Of a stretch of DNA of 64,000 nucleotides, positions 18,289 to 27,240 are shown in pieces. Source of the DNA: Helicobacter sp. 16-1353 (GTDB taxonomy: Bacteria > Campylobacterota > Campylobacteria > Campylobacterales > Helicobacteraceae); assembly GCF_003288815.1 (NCBI RefSeq), contig NZ_NHYM01000002.1, positions 62,001 through 126,000 of the forward strand, written 5' to 3'. The translations under genes were made by a program, and so were the position numbers. The notes beneath the pieces are model-generated. The model made no database searches. It was not told the origin of the DNA and worked only from the letters and a program-made list of their open reading frames with translations. Numbering within the stretch: the first letter of the stretch is position 1; each line of letters opens with the position of its first letter.

Positions 18289-19305
18289 TTAGCAGATTCT
18301 AGGCAGAATCTCCCCCTCTGGATATTCCAAATATCGCTTTGTTCCCCAAGTATTTTGTAGTATTACTTTATTTCCTAAATCATTCTTACAAACCCGACCA
18401 ATAATCCTAGAATCTTTCCCAAGATTCGTATTATGTAGAATCTCCAATGCCTTATTTGCCTTACTTTCTGGTAGTGCAAAAGCACAAACTCCCTCATTTG
18501 CCAAACTATATGGCTCAATTCCTAGAATCTCGCATATCCCTCTAACCTCATCTAATATTAAAATATCATTTTGGTTAATATAAATATCTTTTTTAGAAGA
18601 ATTAGCCCATTCATTCAAAAGTGCTGCAATACCTCCACGAGTCGCATCTCTAATGGCGTGAATCTCGATGTTATTTTTTAATAATACCTCAATCATTTCC
18701 CATAAACTCGCACAATCACTTTGTAGATTATTTTCTAAACTTATATTATTTCTTAAACAATAAATACAAGCCCCATGACTTCCAATCGGTGCATTTAAAA
18801 TAATAACATCATCTTCTTTTAGATTCTTAGCACTTAAGCCTTTGTATTCCACTTTACCAATAATTGTAGAGTTGATAAAAACGCCCTCCACACTACCCTT
18901 TGGGACTACCTTTGTATCAGCGGATAAAAGAGTGAGATTATTTTTATGCATTTCTTCGCTCATTGATTTTGCGATTTTTTCTAAATCCTGCACCAAAAAT
19001 CCCTCTTCAATTATAAATGATATTGTCAAATACATAGGTTTTGCACCGCTAACTGCCACATCATTACAACTTCCACAAATACTAAGTTTGCCAATATCAC
19101 CACCGGGGAAAAATATGGGCGTAATAGTGTAAGAATCTGTGCTTATTGCGAAATCATTAGAAAGTTTATTGGAGAATCCTGCGAAGAATCCTGCATCTTC
19201 AAATGCATATTTTGCAAAATCCTTAAAATATTTCATAAAAACATTATTAATTAAATTAGCATTTTCCCTACCGCCATTACCACAAGAAAGCAGAATCCTA
19301 TCCAT
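18289..19305 (-). CDS. hypE: Hydrogenase maturation protein HypE (carbamoyl dehydratase)
   Basis: Turns the HypF-made thiocarbamate on its C-terminal cysteine into thiocyanate, the source of the cyanide ligands of [NiFe]-hydrogenase. The 338-residue protein has the PurM-like fold landmarks: LLSCGNGGRENANLI at the start, FFPGGDIGKLSICGSCNDVA, IRDATRGGIAALLNEWA, and the required C-terminus PRIC with Cys338. It shares an AT-rich divergent interval with panD. In C. jejuni, as I recall, hypA directly follows hypE; here the two are far apart. Confidence 0.97.
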   Translation of the reverse strand: MDRILLSCGNGGRENANLINNVFMKYFKDFAKYAFEDAGFFAGFSNKLSNDFAISTDSYTITPIFFPGGDIGKLSICGSCNDVAVSGAKPMYLTISFIIEEGFLVQDLEKIAKSMSEEMHKNNLTLLSADTKVVPKGSVEGVFINSTIIGKVEYKGLSAKNLKEDDVIILNAPIGSHGACIYCLRNNISLENNLQSDCASLWEMIEVLLKNNIEIHAIRDATRGGIAALLNEWANSSKKDIYINQNDILILDEVRGICEILGIEPYSLANEGVCAFALPESKANKALEILHNTNLGKDSRIIGRVCKNDLGNKVILQNTWGTKRYLEYPEGEILPRIC

Positions 19306-19335
19306 TAATGAACCTTTAAAAAAAATTATCTAGCA

Positions 19336-19369
19336 AGTATAATCAAATTATGTTAAAATTTTTTATAAG
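19336..19369. promoter_or_regulatory. Divergent promoter region between hypE and panD
   Basis: The 91-base interval carries a minus-strand TATACT (19336-19341) suited to hypE and, on the plus strand, TATAAT (19338-19343, overlapping it) and TATAAG (19364-19369) suited to panD. An A-run of eight bases lies close to the hypE start. Assignments rest on -10 similarity only. Confidence 0.4.
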
Positions 19370-19396
19370 AATTTATATGTAAGAGAAGATAAGATT

Positions 19397-19762
19397 ATGA
19401 AAATAGAAATGCTTTATAGCAAGATTCACAGTGCTACGATAACCGATGCAAATCTCAATTATAAGGGCTCAATCACTATTGATAAGATGATTTTGAAAGA
19501 AGCGAAACTCTTTGTAGGGCAAAAGGTGGATATTGCCGACATTGATAATGGAGAGCGATTTTCCACTTATATCATTGAAGGAGAGGCAAATAGCGGGACT
19601 ATCTGCCTAAATGGAGCTGCAGCAAGAAAGGTGCAAATAGGCGATAAAATCATTATTATGGCGTATGCAAGTTACGATATAGATGAGTTAGAATCCTACA
19701 AACCTACCATTATTTTATTAGATAGTAATAACAACATAATCTCACATTCAAAGGAAATATGA
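19397..19762 (+). CDS. panD: Aspartate 1-decarboxylase
   Basis: Makes beta-alanine from aspartate for pantothenate synthesis. The 121-residue pro-enzyme has the self-cleavage site YKGSITID; cleavage between Gly24 and Ser25 makes the pyruvoyl cofactor. The C-terminal part ([20 protein letters not shown]) is also typical. Start is supported by AGAGAAGAT upstream. It overlaps ybaB by four bases. panC, the later step of the same pathway, is at 26.4 kb in another operon, and coaX at 3.9 kb uses the product. Confidence 0.97.
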   Translation: MKIEMLYSKIHSATITDANLNYKGSITIDKMILKEAKLFVGQKVDIADIDNGERFSTYIIEGEANSGTICLNGAAARKVQIGDKIIIMAYASYDIDELESYKPTIILLDSNNNIISHSKEI

Positions 19763-20064
19763 TGTTTAATCCTGATGATTTGAATAAAATGCTAAATCAA
19801 TTTCAAGATAATTTTAAAAATATAGAAGAGAAACAAGCAAATACTATTTTTAGTGCTACAAGTGGTGGTGGCTTGGTGAAAGTAAGCATAAATGGCAAAG
19901 GAGAGGTTGTAGATTTAAACATTGATAAAAGTTTATTAGATGATGTAGAATCGCTACAGATTCTGCTAATTGGTGCAATCAATGAGGCTTATAAAAATGT
20001 TGAAGTAAATAAGAAAAATACTGCAATGGAGCTTTTTGGTGATATGTCGCCATTTAAAAATTAA
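19759..20064 (+). CDS. YbaB/EbfC-family nucleoid-associated protein
   Basis: A 101-residue protein of the YbaB/EbfC DNA-binding family, which forms small dimers and coats DNA. Key features are the N-terminal helix ([20 protein letters not shown]), the central strands with [20 protein letters not shown], and the C-terminal helix ([17 protein letters not shown]). It overlaps panD at its start and the PDZ gene at its end, so the three are one transcription unit. Homologues stand in the same order in H. pylori. Confidence 0.9.
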   Translation: MMFNPDDLNKMLNQFQDNFKNIEEKQANTIFSATSGGGLVKVSINGKGEVVDLNIDKSLLDDVESLQILLIGAINEAYKNVEVNKKNTAMELFGDMSPFKN

Positions 20065-21028
20065 GGTATTTTGTGTATTTATCTTAACTTTGGGCTTTGT
20101 AAATGCACTAGATTTTAGTAAGTGTAGAGAGTTTTATATAAATAACTCCAAAGAATTCGCTAATACAATGGCAATCCACATAGGAAATGGGAATTATCTA
20201 GCGTATTCTAGTATCCCGCTTGATAGCAAATCATTAATAAAAAAAGATGATTTTTTGGGTTTATATCTATTTAAAGATATGGAGCTAAATGGTAAATTTA
20301 TATTTAATAATATACACAAATCAATCCCCGTAAAAGCGATAAATAAAGATTCTATTATAAATGGCGAGATTCTACAAAAACAACAATCTTTTAATAAACT
20401 TGCAATATTTAGTAAAAATATAGATGAAAACTCAATCATTAGTGATATTTGCTATCAAATTTATGGGATTAGTGCGGGGAATAATAAATTTATCGATAAA
20501 AAATATATTGATATATTCCTAAAAGCTAAAAATATAGCATATTCTTATATAAGTATATTTGTAGTAGATGGCAAAGATGGGGTTATAGTCAGCGATACTA
20601 ATCCACTTATAAATACTGGAATAAATATAGGAGATATAATACTTAAAGTTAATGATAAAAATATAGTAGATTCTAATGATTTTGTAGATACGATTACATT
20701 ACTAAAGCCAGATTCTAATGTAAAAATAACCATTAAAAGAGATTCTAAGATTCTAACATTAGAAGTAAAAACGATACGACGAAATGTCCGCTTTAGCGAT
20801 GATGTTTCATTTTTAGAAGCATTTGGCATTGTTTTAAATAAAGATTTAGTTGTGCTTAAAAATATCGGCAAAACCTATTTTAAAGAAGGTGATAGAATCC
20901 TAAGGGTAAATCAAATAAAAGTAGATTCTATCCAAGCATTAAATAAGGCAATAGCCACACAGAAAAAAGATGAATTGTCATTATTGATACTTAGAAATAA
21001 ATTTGAGCTTTTCATTACACTAAATTGA
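20039..21028 (+). CDS. Secreted PDZ-domain protein
   Basis: About 329 residues with a hydrophobic N-terminal segment (VFCVFILTLGFVNALDFSKC) that acts as signal peptide, and two PDZ-like segments: around GVIVSDTNPLINTGINIGD with IILKVNDKNIVDS, and around ERILRVNQIKV-like sequence DRILRVNQIKVDSIQALNKA. No serine protease triad is seen, so it is not an HtrA protease. The start is a non-ATG codon inside ybaB: GTG 20039 has GGAG seven bases upstream, while TTG 20036 is too close to it. It probably binds peptides or envelope proteins; partner unknown. Confidence 0.75.
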   Translation: MICRHLKIKVFCVFILTLGFVNALDFSKCREFYINNSKEFANTMAIHIGNGNYLAYSSIPLDSKSLIKKDDFLGLYLFKDMELNGKFIFNNIHKSIPVKAINKDSIINGEILQKQQSFNKLAIFSKNIDENSIISDICYQIYGISAGNNKFIDKKYIDIFLKAKNIAYSYISIFVVDGKDGVIVSDTNPLINTGINIGDIILKVNDKNIVDSNDFVDTITLLKPDSNVKITIKRDSKILTLEVKTIRRNVRFSDDVSFLEAFGIVLNKDLVVLKNIGKTYFKEGDRILRVNQIKVDSIQALNKAIATQKKDELSLLILRNKFELFITLN

Positions 21029-21037
21029 GGGGAATCT

Positions 21038-21892
21038 ATGAAAAAACAATATGAAAATATAATGAGCGATTTTGAGGATTTCTTAAGAAATCACAATACA
21101 AATATAATGGAAAGCTTTCATCCACATTTCAAAGAAGCATTTTGGGAAATGGTTATAAATGGTGGCAAAAGATTCCGCCCGAATCTGCTTTTCAGTGTTG
21201 TTTTAGCGAAAAAACCCAAAAAAATAAAAGATACATTTATAGTGGCACTAGCATTGGAATCCTTACATACATATTCGCTAATACACGATGATTTACCTGC
21301 TATGGATAATTCACCTTTAAGAAGAGGACATCAAACCCTACATATAAAATATAATGAGACAAGTGCGATTCTAGCAGGAGATGCACTAAATACCTATGCT
21401 TTTTATCTCATTGGAAAATCACATTTTAAAAATAAGATAAAAGTCAAATTAAACAACTCACTTTCATTTGGTGCTTTAAAAATGGTCTTAGGACAAGCTT
21501 GTGATTGTTATTTTGAAAATACCATTTTGCAAAAAGATAAACTTGATTTTATCCATATCAATAAAACGGCAAATCTCATAGCAAGTGCATTAGAAATGGG
21601 CGGGATAATCGCTGAGCTACCAAAAAAAGAGATTAGTAGTTTATATAAGTTTGGTATTACACTTGGTTTATATTTCCAAATAAGAGATGATTTGCTTGAT
21701 ACATTAGAAAATGAAAAAGATATAGGAAAGCCCACACACAATGATACAAATAAAAATAGTTATGTGAATCTTTTGGGATTAGAGAATGCAAAAAAAGCAA
21801 AAGAAGATTTGAAAAATATCATTATGGAACGATTAGCAAAGATTGATAAAAAGATAAGTAAAAATTTGGAGATTTTACTTCAAGCATATTAA
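21038..21892 (+). CDS. ispA: Polyprenyl (geranyl/farnesyl) diphosphate synthase
   Basis: Condenses isopentenyl diphosphate with allylic diphosphates to give geranyl or farnesyl diphosphate. The 284-residue protein has both aspartate-rich motifs: SLIHDDLPAMDNSPLRRG (first DDxxD and the following Arg pair) and FQIRDDLLD (second). GGKRFRPNL near residue 47 binds IPP. The short length and DDLPAMD form fit IspA. It follows the PDZ gene by 9 bases, with GAGGGGAATCT as ribosome site, and precedes surE. Confidence 0.95.
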   Translation: MKKQYENIMSDFEDFLRNHNTNIMESFHPHFKEAFWEMVINGGKRFRPNLLFSVVLAKKPKKIKDTFIVALALESLHTYSLIHDDLPAMDNSPLRRGHQTLHIKYNETSAILAGDALNTYAFYLIGKSHFKNKIKVKLNNSLSFGALKMVLGQACDCYFENTILQKDKLDFIHINKTANLIASALEMGGIIAELPKKEISSLYKFGITLGLYFQIRDDLLDTLENEKDIGKPTHNDTNKNSYVNLLGLENAKKAKEDLKNIIMERLAKIDKKISKNLEILLQAY

Positions 21893-21910
21893 AAAATAAT
21901 AAGGATATAA

Positions 21911-22684
21911 ATGAAAAATATATTAATCACAAATGATGATGGATTTGATTCTCCTGCATTAGAAGCACTAGTGGAGGCTATCAAGGATTTAGGTAGGATT
22001 CTAGTCGTCGCCCCTGCTAGTGAAAAATCCGCTTGTGGGCACGGACTTACACTAACAAAACCTCTAAGATTTGTAAAAATTAAAGATGATTATTATAAAT
22101 TAGACAATGGAACGCCGGCAGATTGCATTTATCTAGCATTAAATACACTTTATACGATAAAACCGGATTTAATCATATCTGGAATCAATATAGGTGCAAA
22201 TATGGGCGAAGATGTAACCTACTCAGGAACCGTTGCAGGTGCAATGGAGGGTGCTATAAGGGAGATTCCATCTATCGCTATATCGCAAGTATTAAGCGAT
22301 AAAAATGACGCTTTTATATATGATTTTACATTAGCAAAAGAAGTAACAAGAAATATTGCTCAAAAAATATTAGATAGTAGTTTCCCACTAAATGGAAGAA
22401 AACTGCTAAATATAAATATTCCTCAAGTAAAAAGAAAAGATTACAAGGGGATAAAAACTACTCAATTAGGATATAGATTATACGGCAATGACGCACATCT
22501 ACATCGCAATCCACGAGGGCAAGAGTATTATTGGCTGGGACTTCACCCACTAGAATGGAATGAAAGGGAGGAGAATAATTCGGATTTTCAAGCGGTATTT
22601 GATGGATATACAAGTATTACGCCAATATTGCTTGATATGACAAGCTATAAAGATATAAATATTGTGTCTAATTGGATAAAATAA
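21911..22684 (+). CDS. surE: 5'/3'-nucleotidase SurE
   Basis: A metal-dependent nucleotidase acting on nucleoside monophosphates, linked with stationary-phase survival. The 257-residue protein has the family start ILITNDDGFDSPALEALV with the metal-binding DD, then LVVAPASEKSACGHG-like sequence (ILVVAPASEKSACGHGLTLT), NGTPADCIYLAL, and SGINIGANMGEDVTYSGTVA. All landmarks are intact. It follows ispA by 18 bases with AAGGATAT as ribosome site; ispA-surE are also adjacent in H. pylori. Confidence 0.96.
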   Translation: MKNILITNDDGFDSPALEALVEAIKDLGRILVVAPASEKSACGHGLTLTKPLRFVKIKDDYYKLDNGTPADCIYLALNTLYTIKPDLIISGINIGANMGEDVTYSGTVAGAMEGAIREIPSIAISQVLSDKNDAFIYDFTLAKEVTRNIAQKILDSSFPLNGRKLLNINIPQVKRKDYKGIKTTQLGYRLYGNDAHLHRNPRGQEYYWLGLHPLEWNEREENNSDFQAVFDGYTSITPILLDMTSYKDINIVSNWIK

Positions 22685-22718
22685 ATTGTAAAATATTAGA
22701 TTTATAAAAGGGGATATT

Positions 22719-22880
22719 ATGAAAGAAGAAATATTAAAACTAGCAATGCAAGATAGCGATGATGATTATGATGATTTAGACGAGGATTGGGACGATTTTG
22801 ATGATAGTGATGAGATAGATTATGATTATGATGACGATGATTATACAATAGATGATGACGATTACGAAGATGACGAATGA
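22719..22880 (+). CDS. Tiny hyperacidic protein (53 residues)
   Basis: A short ORF starting at ATG 22719 with a strong ribosome site (AAAAGGGG, five to ten bases upstream). The product begins MKEEILKLAMQDSDDDYDDL and then consists almost only of Asp, Glu, Tyr and a few others, ending YEDDE. Its stop overlaps the start of the amidohydrolase gene by four bases (ATGA), good evidence that it is translated. The acidic character could suit metal binding, DNA mimicry or a charge-based chaperone role; none can be shown. The opposite strand reads as a His-rich ORF that is only its shadow. Confidence 0.72.
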   Translation: MKEEILKLAMQDSDDDYDDLDEDWDDFDDSDEIDYDYDDDDYTIDDDDYEDDE

Positions 22881-23872
22881 TTAGAAAAAATAATATCCAA
22901 GTGGCATTAATCCAGCATTCATTTAAACAAACAAAAGAAAAAACCATTGAATACACATTAGAAATGATTAGACAAGCTGCGATAAATGGTGCGGATTTGG
23001 TAGTATTGCAGGAGCTTCACACAAGCGAGTATTTCTGTCAAAGTGAGAATGTGGATTTTTTCAAATACGCAGAATCTTTTGAAAATGAAATTGAGATTTT
23101 CTCCCAAGTGGCGAGAAAAAATAATATCGTTTTGGTTACTTCACTATTTGAGAAACGAGCAAATGGGCTTTATCACAATACCGCTGTGGTTTTCGAAAAA
23201 GACGGGAGTATCGCTGGGAAATACCGCAAAATGCATATTCCAGATGACCCGGGATTTTATGAGAAATTTTATTTTACCATCGGCGATAATGAATTTCGCC
23301 CAATAGAAACCTCAATTGGAAAACTTGGCATTTTAATCTGCTGGGACCAGTGGTTTCCAGAGGCTGCTAGGCTTATGACTTTGGGCGGAGCTGAGATTTT
23401 GATTTACCCAACAGCGATTGGCTTTTCCCCAAATGAGCCAAAAGAAGAGCAAAATCGCCAATTAAATGCGTGGCTTGGAGTGCAGAAAGGACATGCAATT
23501 GCAAATGGCGTATTTGTAATAGCAGTAAATCGTGTGGGATTTGAGGAAAATAAACTTATAGAATCTATAGAATCCAAAACCACCACAGAATCTAAAATAG
23601 CCGAATCTAGCGAATCTAAAATCGCCCAAGATTCCACAAAATACGCAGATTCCGCCAAATCCAATCAAATAAATGGCATTGAGTTTTGGGGGCATAGCTT
23701 TATTTTTGGACCACAGGGCGAGGAAATCGCAATGGCAAAAACCCAAAATGATGAGATAATCAAAGCTATAATTAATATGGATAGAATAGCCGAAGTCCGC
23801 CATATGTGGCCATTTTTACGAGATAGAAGAATTGAGTTTTATCAAAATATTACAAAAAGATTTATAGACTAA
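22877..23872 (+). CDS. aguB: Carbon-nitrogen hydrolase, N-carbamoylputrescine amidase-like
   Basis: A nitrilase-superfamily amidase; AguB converts N-carbamoylputrescine to putrescine. The catalytic triad is visible: Glu46 in VVLQELHTSEYF, Lys118 in KYRKMHIPDDPGFYEK, Cys155 in GILICWDQWFPEAAR. The family normally has about 290 residues; this has 331 because of an insert at about 224-266 rich in Glu, Ser, Lys and Ala (ESIESKTTTESKIAESSESK), coded by GAATCT-type repeats at 23557-23660. It lies between VNRVGFE and FWGHSFIFGPQGE, in a loop of the fold. Putrescine supply is the likely role. Confidence 0.88.
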   Translation: MIRKNNIQVALIQHSFKQTKEKTIEYTLEMIRQAAINGADLVVLQELHTSEYFCQSENVDFFKYAESFENEIEIFSQVARKNNIVLVTSLFEKRANGLYHNTAVVFEKDGSIAGKYRKMHIPDDPGFYEKFYFTIGDNEFRPIETSIGKLGILICWDQWFPEAARLMTLGGAEILIYPTAIGFSPNEPKEEQNRQLNAWLGVQKGHAIANGVFVIAVNRVGFEENKLIESIESKTTTESKIAESSESKIAQDSTKYADSAKSNQINGIEFWGHSFIFGPQGEEIAMAKTQNDEIIKAIINMDRIAEVRHMWPFLRDRRIEFYQNITKRFID

Positions 23873-23887
23873 TTTGGGCTAATCACA

Positions 23888-25216
23888 TTGACAAAGCACA
23901 AAATCACATTCGCCCAACGATGTAAAAGAATCCTAAACATAGCCATTCCCTCTGGCTTAAACTCTTTGCTTGATATTGCAAATATAATGATTGGTATTTT
24001 TATGATGGGTAAATTATCAAGCTATCATATTAATGCCGTTGGGCTTGGGCTAAATTTCTTTATGCTAATTTTTGTTATCACAAATGTATTTTTTGTAGGG
24101 ACAAACGCACAAATATCGCGTCTATATGGCAAAAAAGATTTTAATGCGATTATAGATGTTTTATCAAGTATGTTTTTTGGGGCAATTGCTTTTTCACTAC
24201 CCATATATCTTATTGCTAATTTGCTATATCCAAGCTATTTTAGCTGGATTGGAGTGGATACCACATCTCAAGCTTTGGGAGGAATATTTGTAAATATTAT
24301 TTTATTTGGGATTCCTGCGTTACTTGCAAAAAGTATATTAATATCATCATTTGCCGCAATGGGTAATACAAAAACACCATTTTTTATCAAAATAGTAATA
24401 ACAACAATAAATATAGCATTAAATTATATTCTTATTTTTGGAATCTTTTTTGAGCCACTAGACATCGTGGGAATGGCTATATCAAATCTATTGACTTCAT
24501 ATTTAGAGTTAGTTATATTACTAGCATTACTAGCTAAGAAAAATGGCAGATTAAAATTAAGATTCTTCTTTTCTCCTGCTATTTTCAAAAAAGGTATAAA
24601 TATCGGGATTCCAGTCGGCGTGGAAAGAGGATTTACGATTATATCGTTAATCTTAATATCAAAATTCATTGCAACTTATGGGAGTGATTATTTAGCGGGA
24701 TTCCAAATCGGCACAAGAATTGAAGCATTTGCTGTTATGCCATCTTTTGGATTTATGGTCGCTTCTATGGCACTCACAGGACAATATCTAGGAAAAAATA
24801 GAAAAGATTTATTAAAGCAATTTATCTACACAATAATCATTCTAGGCTCGATTTTTATGGGAGTTATGGGGCTTTTTATGATGATTTTTGGGGAAGCCCT
24901 AAGCTATCCTTTTAGCAATAAAAACGATGTAGTTTATAGCTCGATGATGTATTTATTTTTTATTGGGCTTTCGCAGATTCCACTTGTTTTTATATTCGTT
25001 CTTGATGGTGCATATCGTGGAGCAGGTGCGACAAAAATATCATTGATAATAAATATTACATCAATTTGGGGGCTTAGAATCCTACCAATGTATTTATGTT
25101 TAATAGCAGGATTACCAATATTTTCGATATATATAATAATCCTAATTGAAACATTTATAAGAGGTTTTATATTCTTTTATGTGTTTAAAAAATACTTTGA
25201 TAGAATCTTTATATAA
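23888..25216 (+). CDS. MATE-family multidrug/cation efflux transporter
   Basis: A 442-residue protein with about 12 hydrophobic helices in two homologous halves, typical of MATE antiporters that export cationic drugs using Na+ or H+. The first-half segment IAIPSGLNSLLDIANIMIGI and the second-half IGIPVGVERGFTIISLILIS are the paired helix-1/helix-7 regions. The start is TTG (23888), because no in-frame ATG precedes the first helix. It follows the amidohydrolase by 15 bases and ends convergently with the outer membrane protein gene. Confidence 0.92.
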   Translation: MTKHKITFAQRCKRILNIAIPSGLNSLLDIANIMIGIFMMGKLSSYHINAVGLGLNFFMLIFVITNVFFVGTNAQISRLYGKKDFNAIIDVLSSMFFGAIAFSLPIYLIANLLYPSYFSWIGVDTTSQALGGIFVNIILFGIPALLAKSILISSFAAMGNTKTPFFIKIVITTINIALNYILIFGIFFEPLDIVGMAISNLLTSYLELVILLALLAKKNGRLKLRFFFSPAIFKKGINIGIPVGVERGFTIISLILISKFIATYGSDYLAGFQIGTRIEAFAVMPSFGFMVASMALTGQYLGKNRKDLLKQFIYTIIILGSIFMGVMGLFMMIFGEALSYPFSNKNDVVYSSMMYLFFIGLSQIPLVFIFVLDGAYRGAGATKISLIINITSIWGLRILPMYLCLIAGLPIFSIYIIILIETFIRGFIFFYVFKKYFDRIFI

Positions 25217-25231
25217 GGATTCTTAGAATCC
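25217..25231. terminator. Small shared hairpin between convergent genes
   Basis: GGATTC-TTA-GAATCC forms a perfect six-base-pair stem with a three-base loop exactly between (and partly within) the ends of the MATE gene and the outer membrane protein gene. It lacks a long T-run; a bidirectional terminator is plausible but weak. Confidence 0.35.
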
Positions 25232-26386
25232 AAGCTTTACTGCTAAACCAAGCTGATTTAGCGTAGGAATGGCATTTTTACCTCCGTGTGTATTTAGAAA
25301 ATAGAAAATAACATTAGTAACTTCACTTGTTTTCCAATCAAAATATAGATTTATTTCACCTTGAGAATATTTCTTAGAATCTACGCTTTGATTCCTATTA
25401 AAAGTATTGTAGCCATATACTAAATAAGTTTGTATTATATTTGCATCGATACCAATCTTCCCATAAAATAAATTTACATTTCGCTCATAATTTAATGCAT
25501 CGCCACTAAAATAAAAAAACGGATTAAAGCTATTTCCTGTAAGCTGTAGATTCCCCATTCCAATAGATGAACCTGTTTTAATATAGCCTAATTCCCCATA
25601 GAAAATATTAAAATTAAATCCAATATCTGCATTAAATAAAAGGCTATTTTTATCCCTAAAAACACTATTTCTATGCTCAAATCCAGCGACTATTCCCGCA
25701 CTTGCATCTATATAAGTCGTATCTAAATCTGCTTTAAATGCAAGAAAACTATAAAATTGTGGCGAGGTTAGACCATAAGCTTTTAGTTTTAAAATCTCCA
25801 AAATATCCAAAGTAAGCCCTAAATAATATGCCCCACCATATTTTGTATTAAATTTTTCAAAGCTTGAAAGCTCTCGTGGCAAAACCCTACCATATTGATT
25901 TATCCATATAGCATCAATAAGCAAAAAACCCAAAGATTTATTTCGAAACCAAATGCCATCCATTTGCTTTGCTATTAAATCACTTTCTTGCTCCAATCTA
26001 CCTGCTTGTATATTAGTATCACCATCAAAATACTCTAAATAACTCCTAGCAAGCATTACTCTACTATTAGTCCAAAAATCCCTTGCACCATCACCTTTTC
26101 CGCCACTATAGCGAGAATTCTTACTACCTTGTATCAAAGGAAGCGCCCCTCTAAATCCAATATATGCTCTAAAATATCCATAAAAAGCACTATGATAATA
26201 AAGTCCAAATGATGTCGCTAGATATGCATTATCTTGATATTTTGTGCCATTTTTATCTGGTGAAGAATTTGCATAATCAAAAATAAGATGTATATCTCCC
26301 TCTTTTGTCCCTGATGTTATGGCATCTGTAAAATTATTTGCACTCAATATCCCAATAGTAAAAATTAAATAAAAAATAACCCTCAA
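25223..26386 (-). CDS. Outer membrane porin-like beta-barrel protein (Helicobacter Hof/OprD-like)
   Basis: A 387-residue protein with a signal peptide (MRVIFYLIFTIGILSANNF) and alternating hydrophobic/polar strands ending in a terminal Phe (GLAVKLGF), as in outer membrane beta-barrels. Segments such as NIQAGRLEQESDLIAKQMDG and AYGLTSPQFYSFLAFKAD resemble OprD-like and Helicobacter outer membrane family porins. It is the last gene of a long minus-strand run headed by the MotB-like gene and stands 29 bases from panC. Substrate unknown. Confidence 0.75.
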   Translation of the reverse strand: MRVIFYLIFTIGILSANNFTDAITSGTKEGDIHLIFDYANSSPDKNGTKYQDNAYLATSFGLYYHSAFYGYFRAYIGFRGALPLIQGSKNSRYSGGKGDGARDFWTNSRVMLARSYLEYFDGDTNIQAGRLEQESDLIAKQMDGIWFRNKSLGFLLIDAIWINQYGRVLPRELSSFEKFNTKYGGAYYLGLTLDILEILKLKAYGLTSPQFYSFLAFKADLDTTYIDASAGIVAGFEHRNSVFRDKNSLLFNADIGFNFNIFYGELGYIKTGSSIGMGNLQLTGNSFNPFFYFSGDALNYERNVNLFYGKIGIDANIIQTYLVYGYNTFNRNQSVDSKKYSQGEINLYFDWKTSEVTNVIFYFLNTHGGKNAIPTLNQLGLAVKLGF

Positions 26387-26415
26387 AGCAAACTCCTATT
26401 TTTCAATATTAGATA

Positions 26416-27240
26416 TTAAAACCAACAATTATCCAACAATCTAACCCCGCCAACCCTAACTGCTATTATTAATAGAGATTCTCCATTTTTCACTTTTTCA
26501 ATGGGATTTAGATTAAAATCTACAATCTTGCAATAATCCACTTCTAAATCTCCCAAAACATCTAATGCAGCCTTTTCTAATACGCTAGATTCCAATTTAT
26601 TCGATAAAACACAATGCGAAACAATCTCTAAAGCTTTAGGAATCCTAAGTGCGAGATTATACGAAGCAGAATCTAAATAAACATTTCTTGAGCTAAGTGC
26701 CAAATTATTAGAATCCCGCACAATATCACAACCAACAATATTTATATTAAAAAACAAATCCCTAACCATTCGCCTAATTATAAGCAATTGCTGTGCGTCT
26801 TTTTTGCCAAAATACGCATTAGTAGGACGAATTAGATTAAAAAACTTCGCGATAACAAGCAAAACGCCATTAAAATGTCCGGGGCGAAATGCACCTTCAA
26901 AAACATTAGCCATTTTTATAGGTGGAATAATATTTACTTCATCTTTTATGGGATATATGTGGCAAACTTCAGGGGTAAAAACCACATCAACACCCGCAAT
27001 CCTACAAAGCTCAATATCTTTATCTTTCGCTCTGGGATATTTATCAAAGTCTTCATTTGCACCAAATTGTGCTGGATTGACAAAGATAGATACAATGGTT
27101 TTGTCATTATTTTTCTTAGAATCTCGCATTAAAGATAAATGCCCTTGATGTAAAGCTCCCATAGTAGCGACATATCCAATTGTTCCATTTTGATTATTTC
27201 TCCAAGCGATTAAACTATCTATATCCGCTATAATCTGCAT
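26416..27240 (-). CDS. panC: Pantothenate synthetase
   Basis: Joins pantoate and beta-alanine using ATP. The 274-residue protein has YVATMGALHQGHLSLMRDSK with the HxGH nucleotide motif, VSIFVNPAQFGANEDFDKYPR, AYFGKKDAQQLLIIRRMVRD, and the KMSKS-like region DSNNLALSSRNVYLD. Complete and of family length. It abuts pyrF (start right after its stop). With panD at 19.4 kb and coaX at 3.9 kb the window holds three steps of CoA synthesis. Confidence 0.97.
   Translation of the reverse strand: MQIIADIDSLIAWRNNQNGTIGYVATMGALHQGHLSLMRDSKKNNDKTIVSIFVNPAQFGANEDFDKYPRAKDKDIELCRIAGVDVVFTPEVCHIYPIKDEVNIIPPIKMANVFEGAFRPGHFNGVLLVIAKFFNLIRPTNAYFGKKDAQQLLIIRRMVRDLFFNINIVGCDIVRDSNNLALSSRNVYLDSASYNLALRIPKALEIVSHCVLSNKLESSVLEKAALDVLGDLEVDYCKIVDFNLNPIEKVKNGESLLIIAVRVGGVRLLDNCWF

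Noticed and set aside
22717-22956. Minus-strand ORF with His-rich translation
   Set aside because: It is the mirror of the acidic GAT-repeat gene on the plus strand, which has a proper ribosome site and coupling to the next gene.
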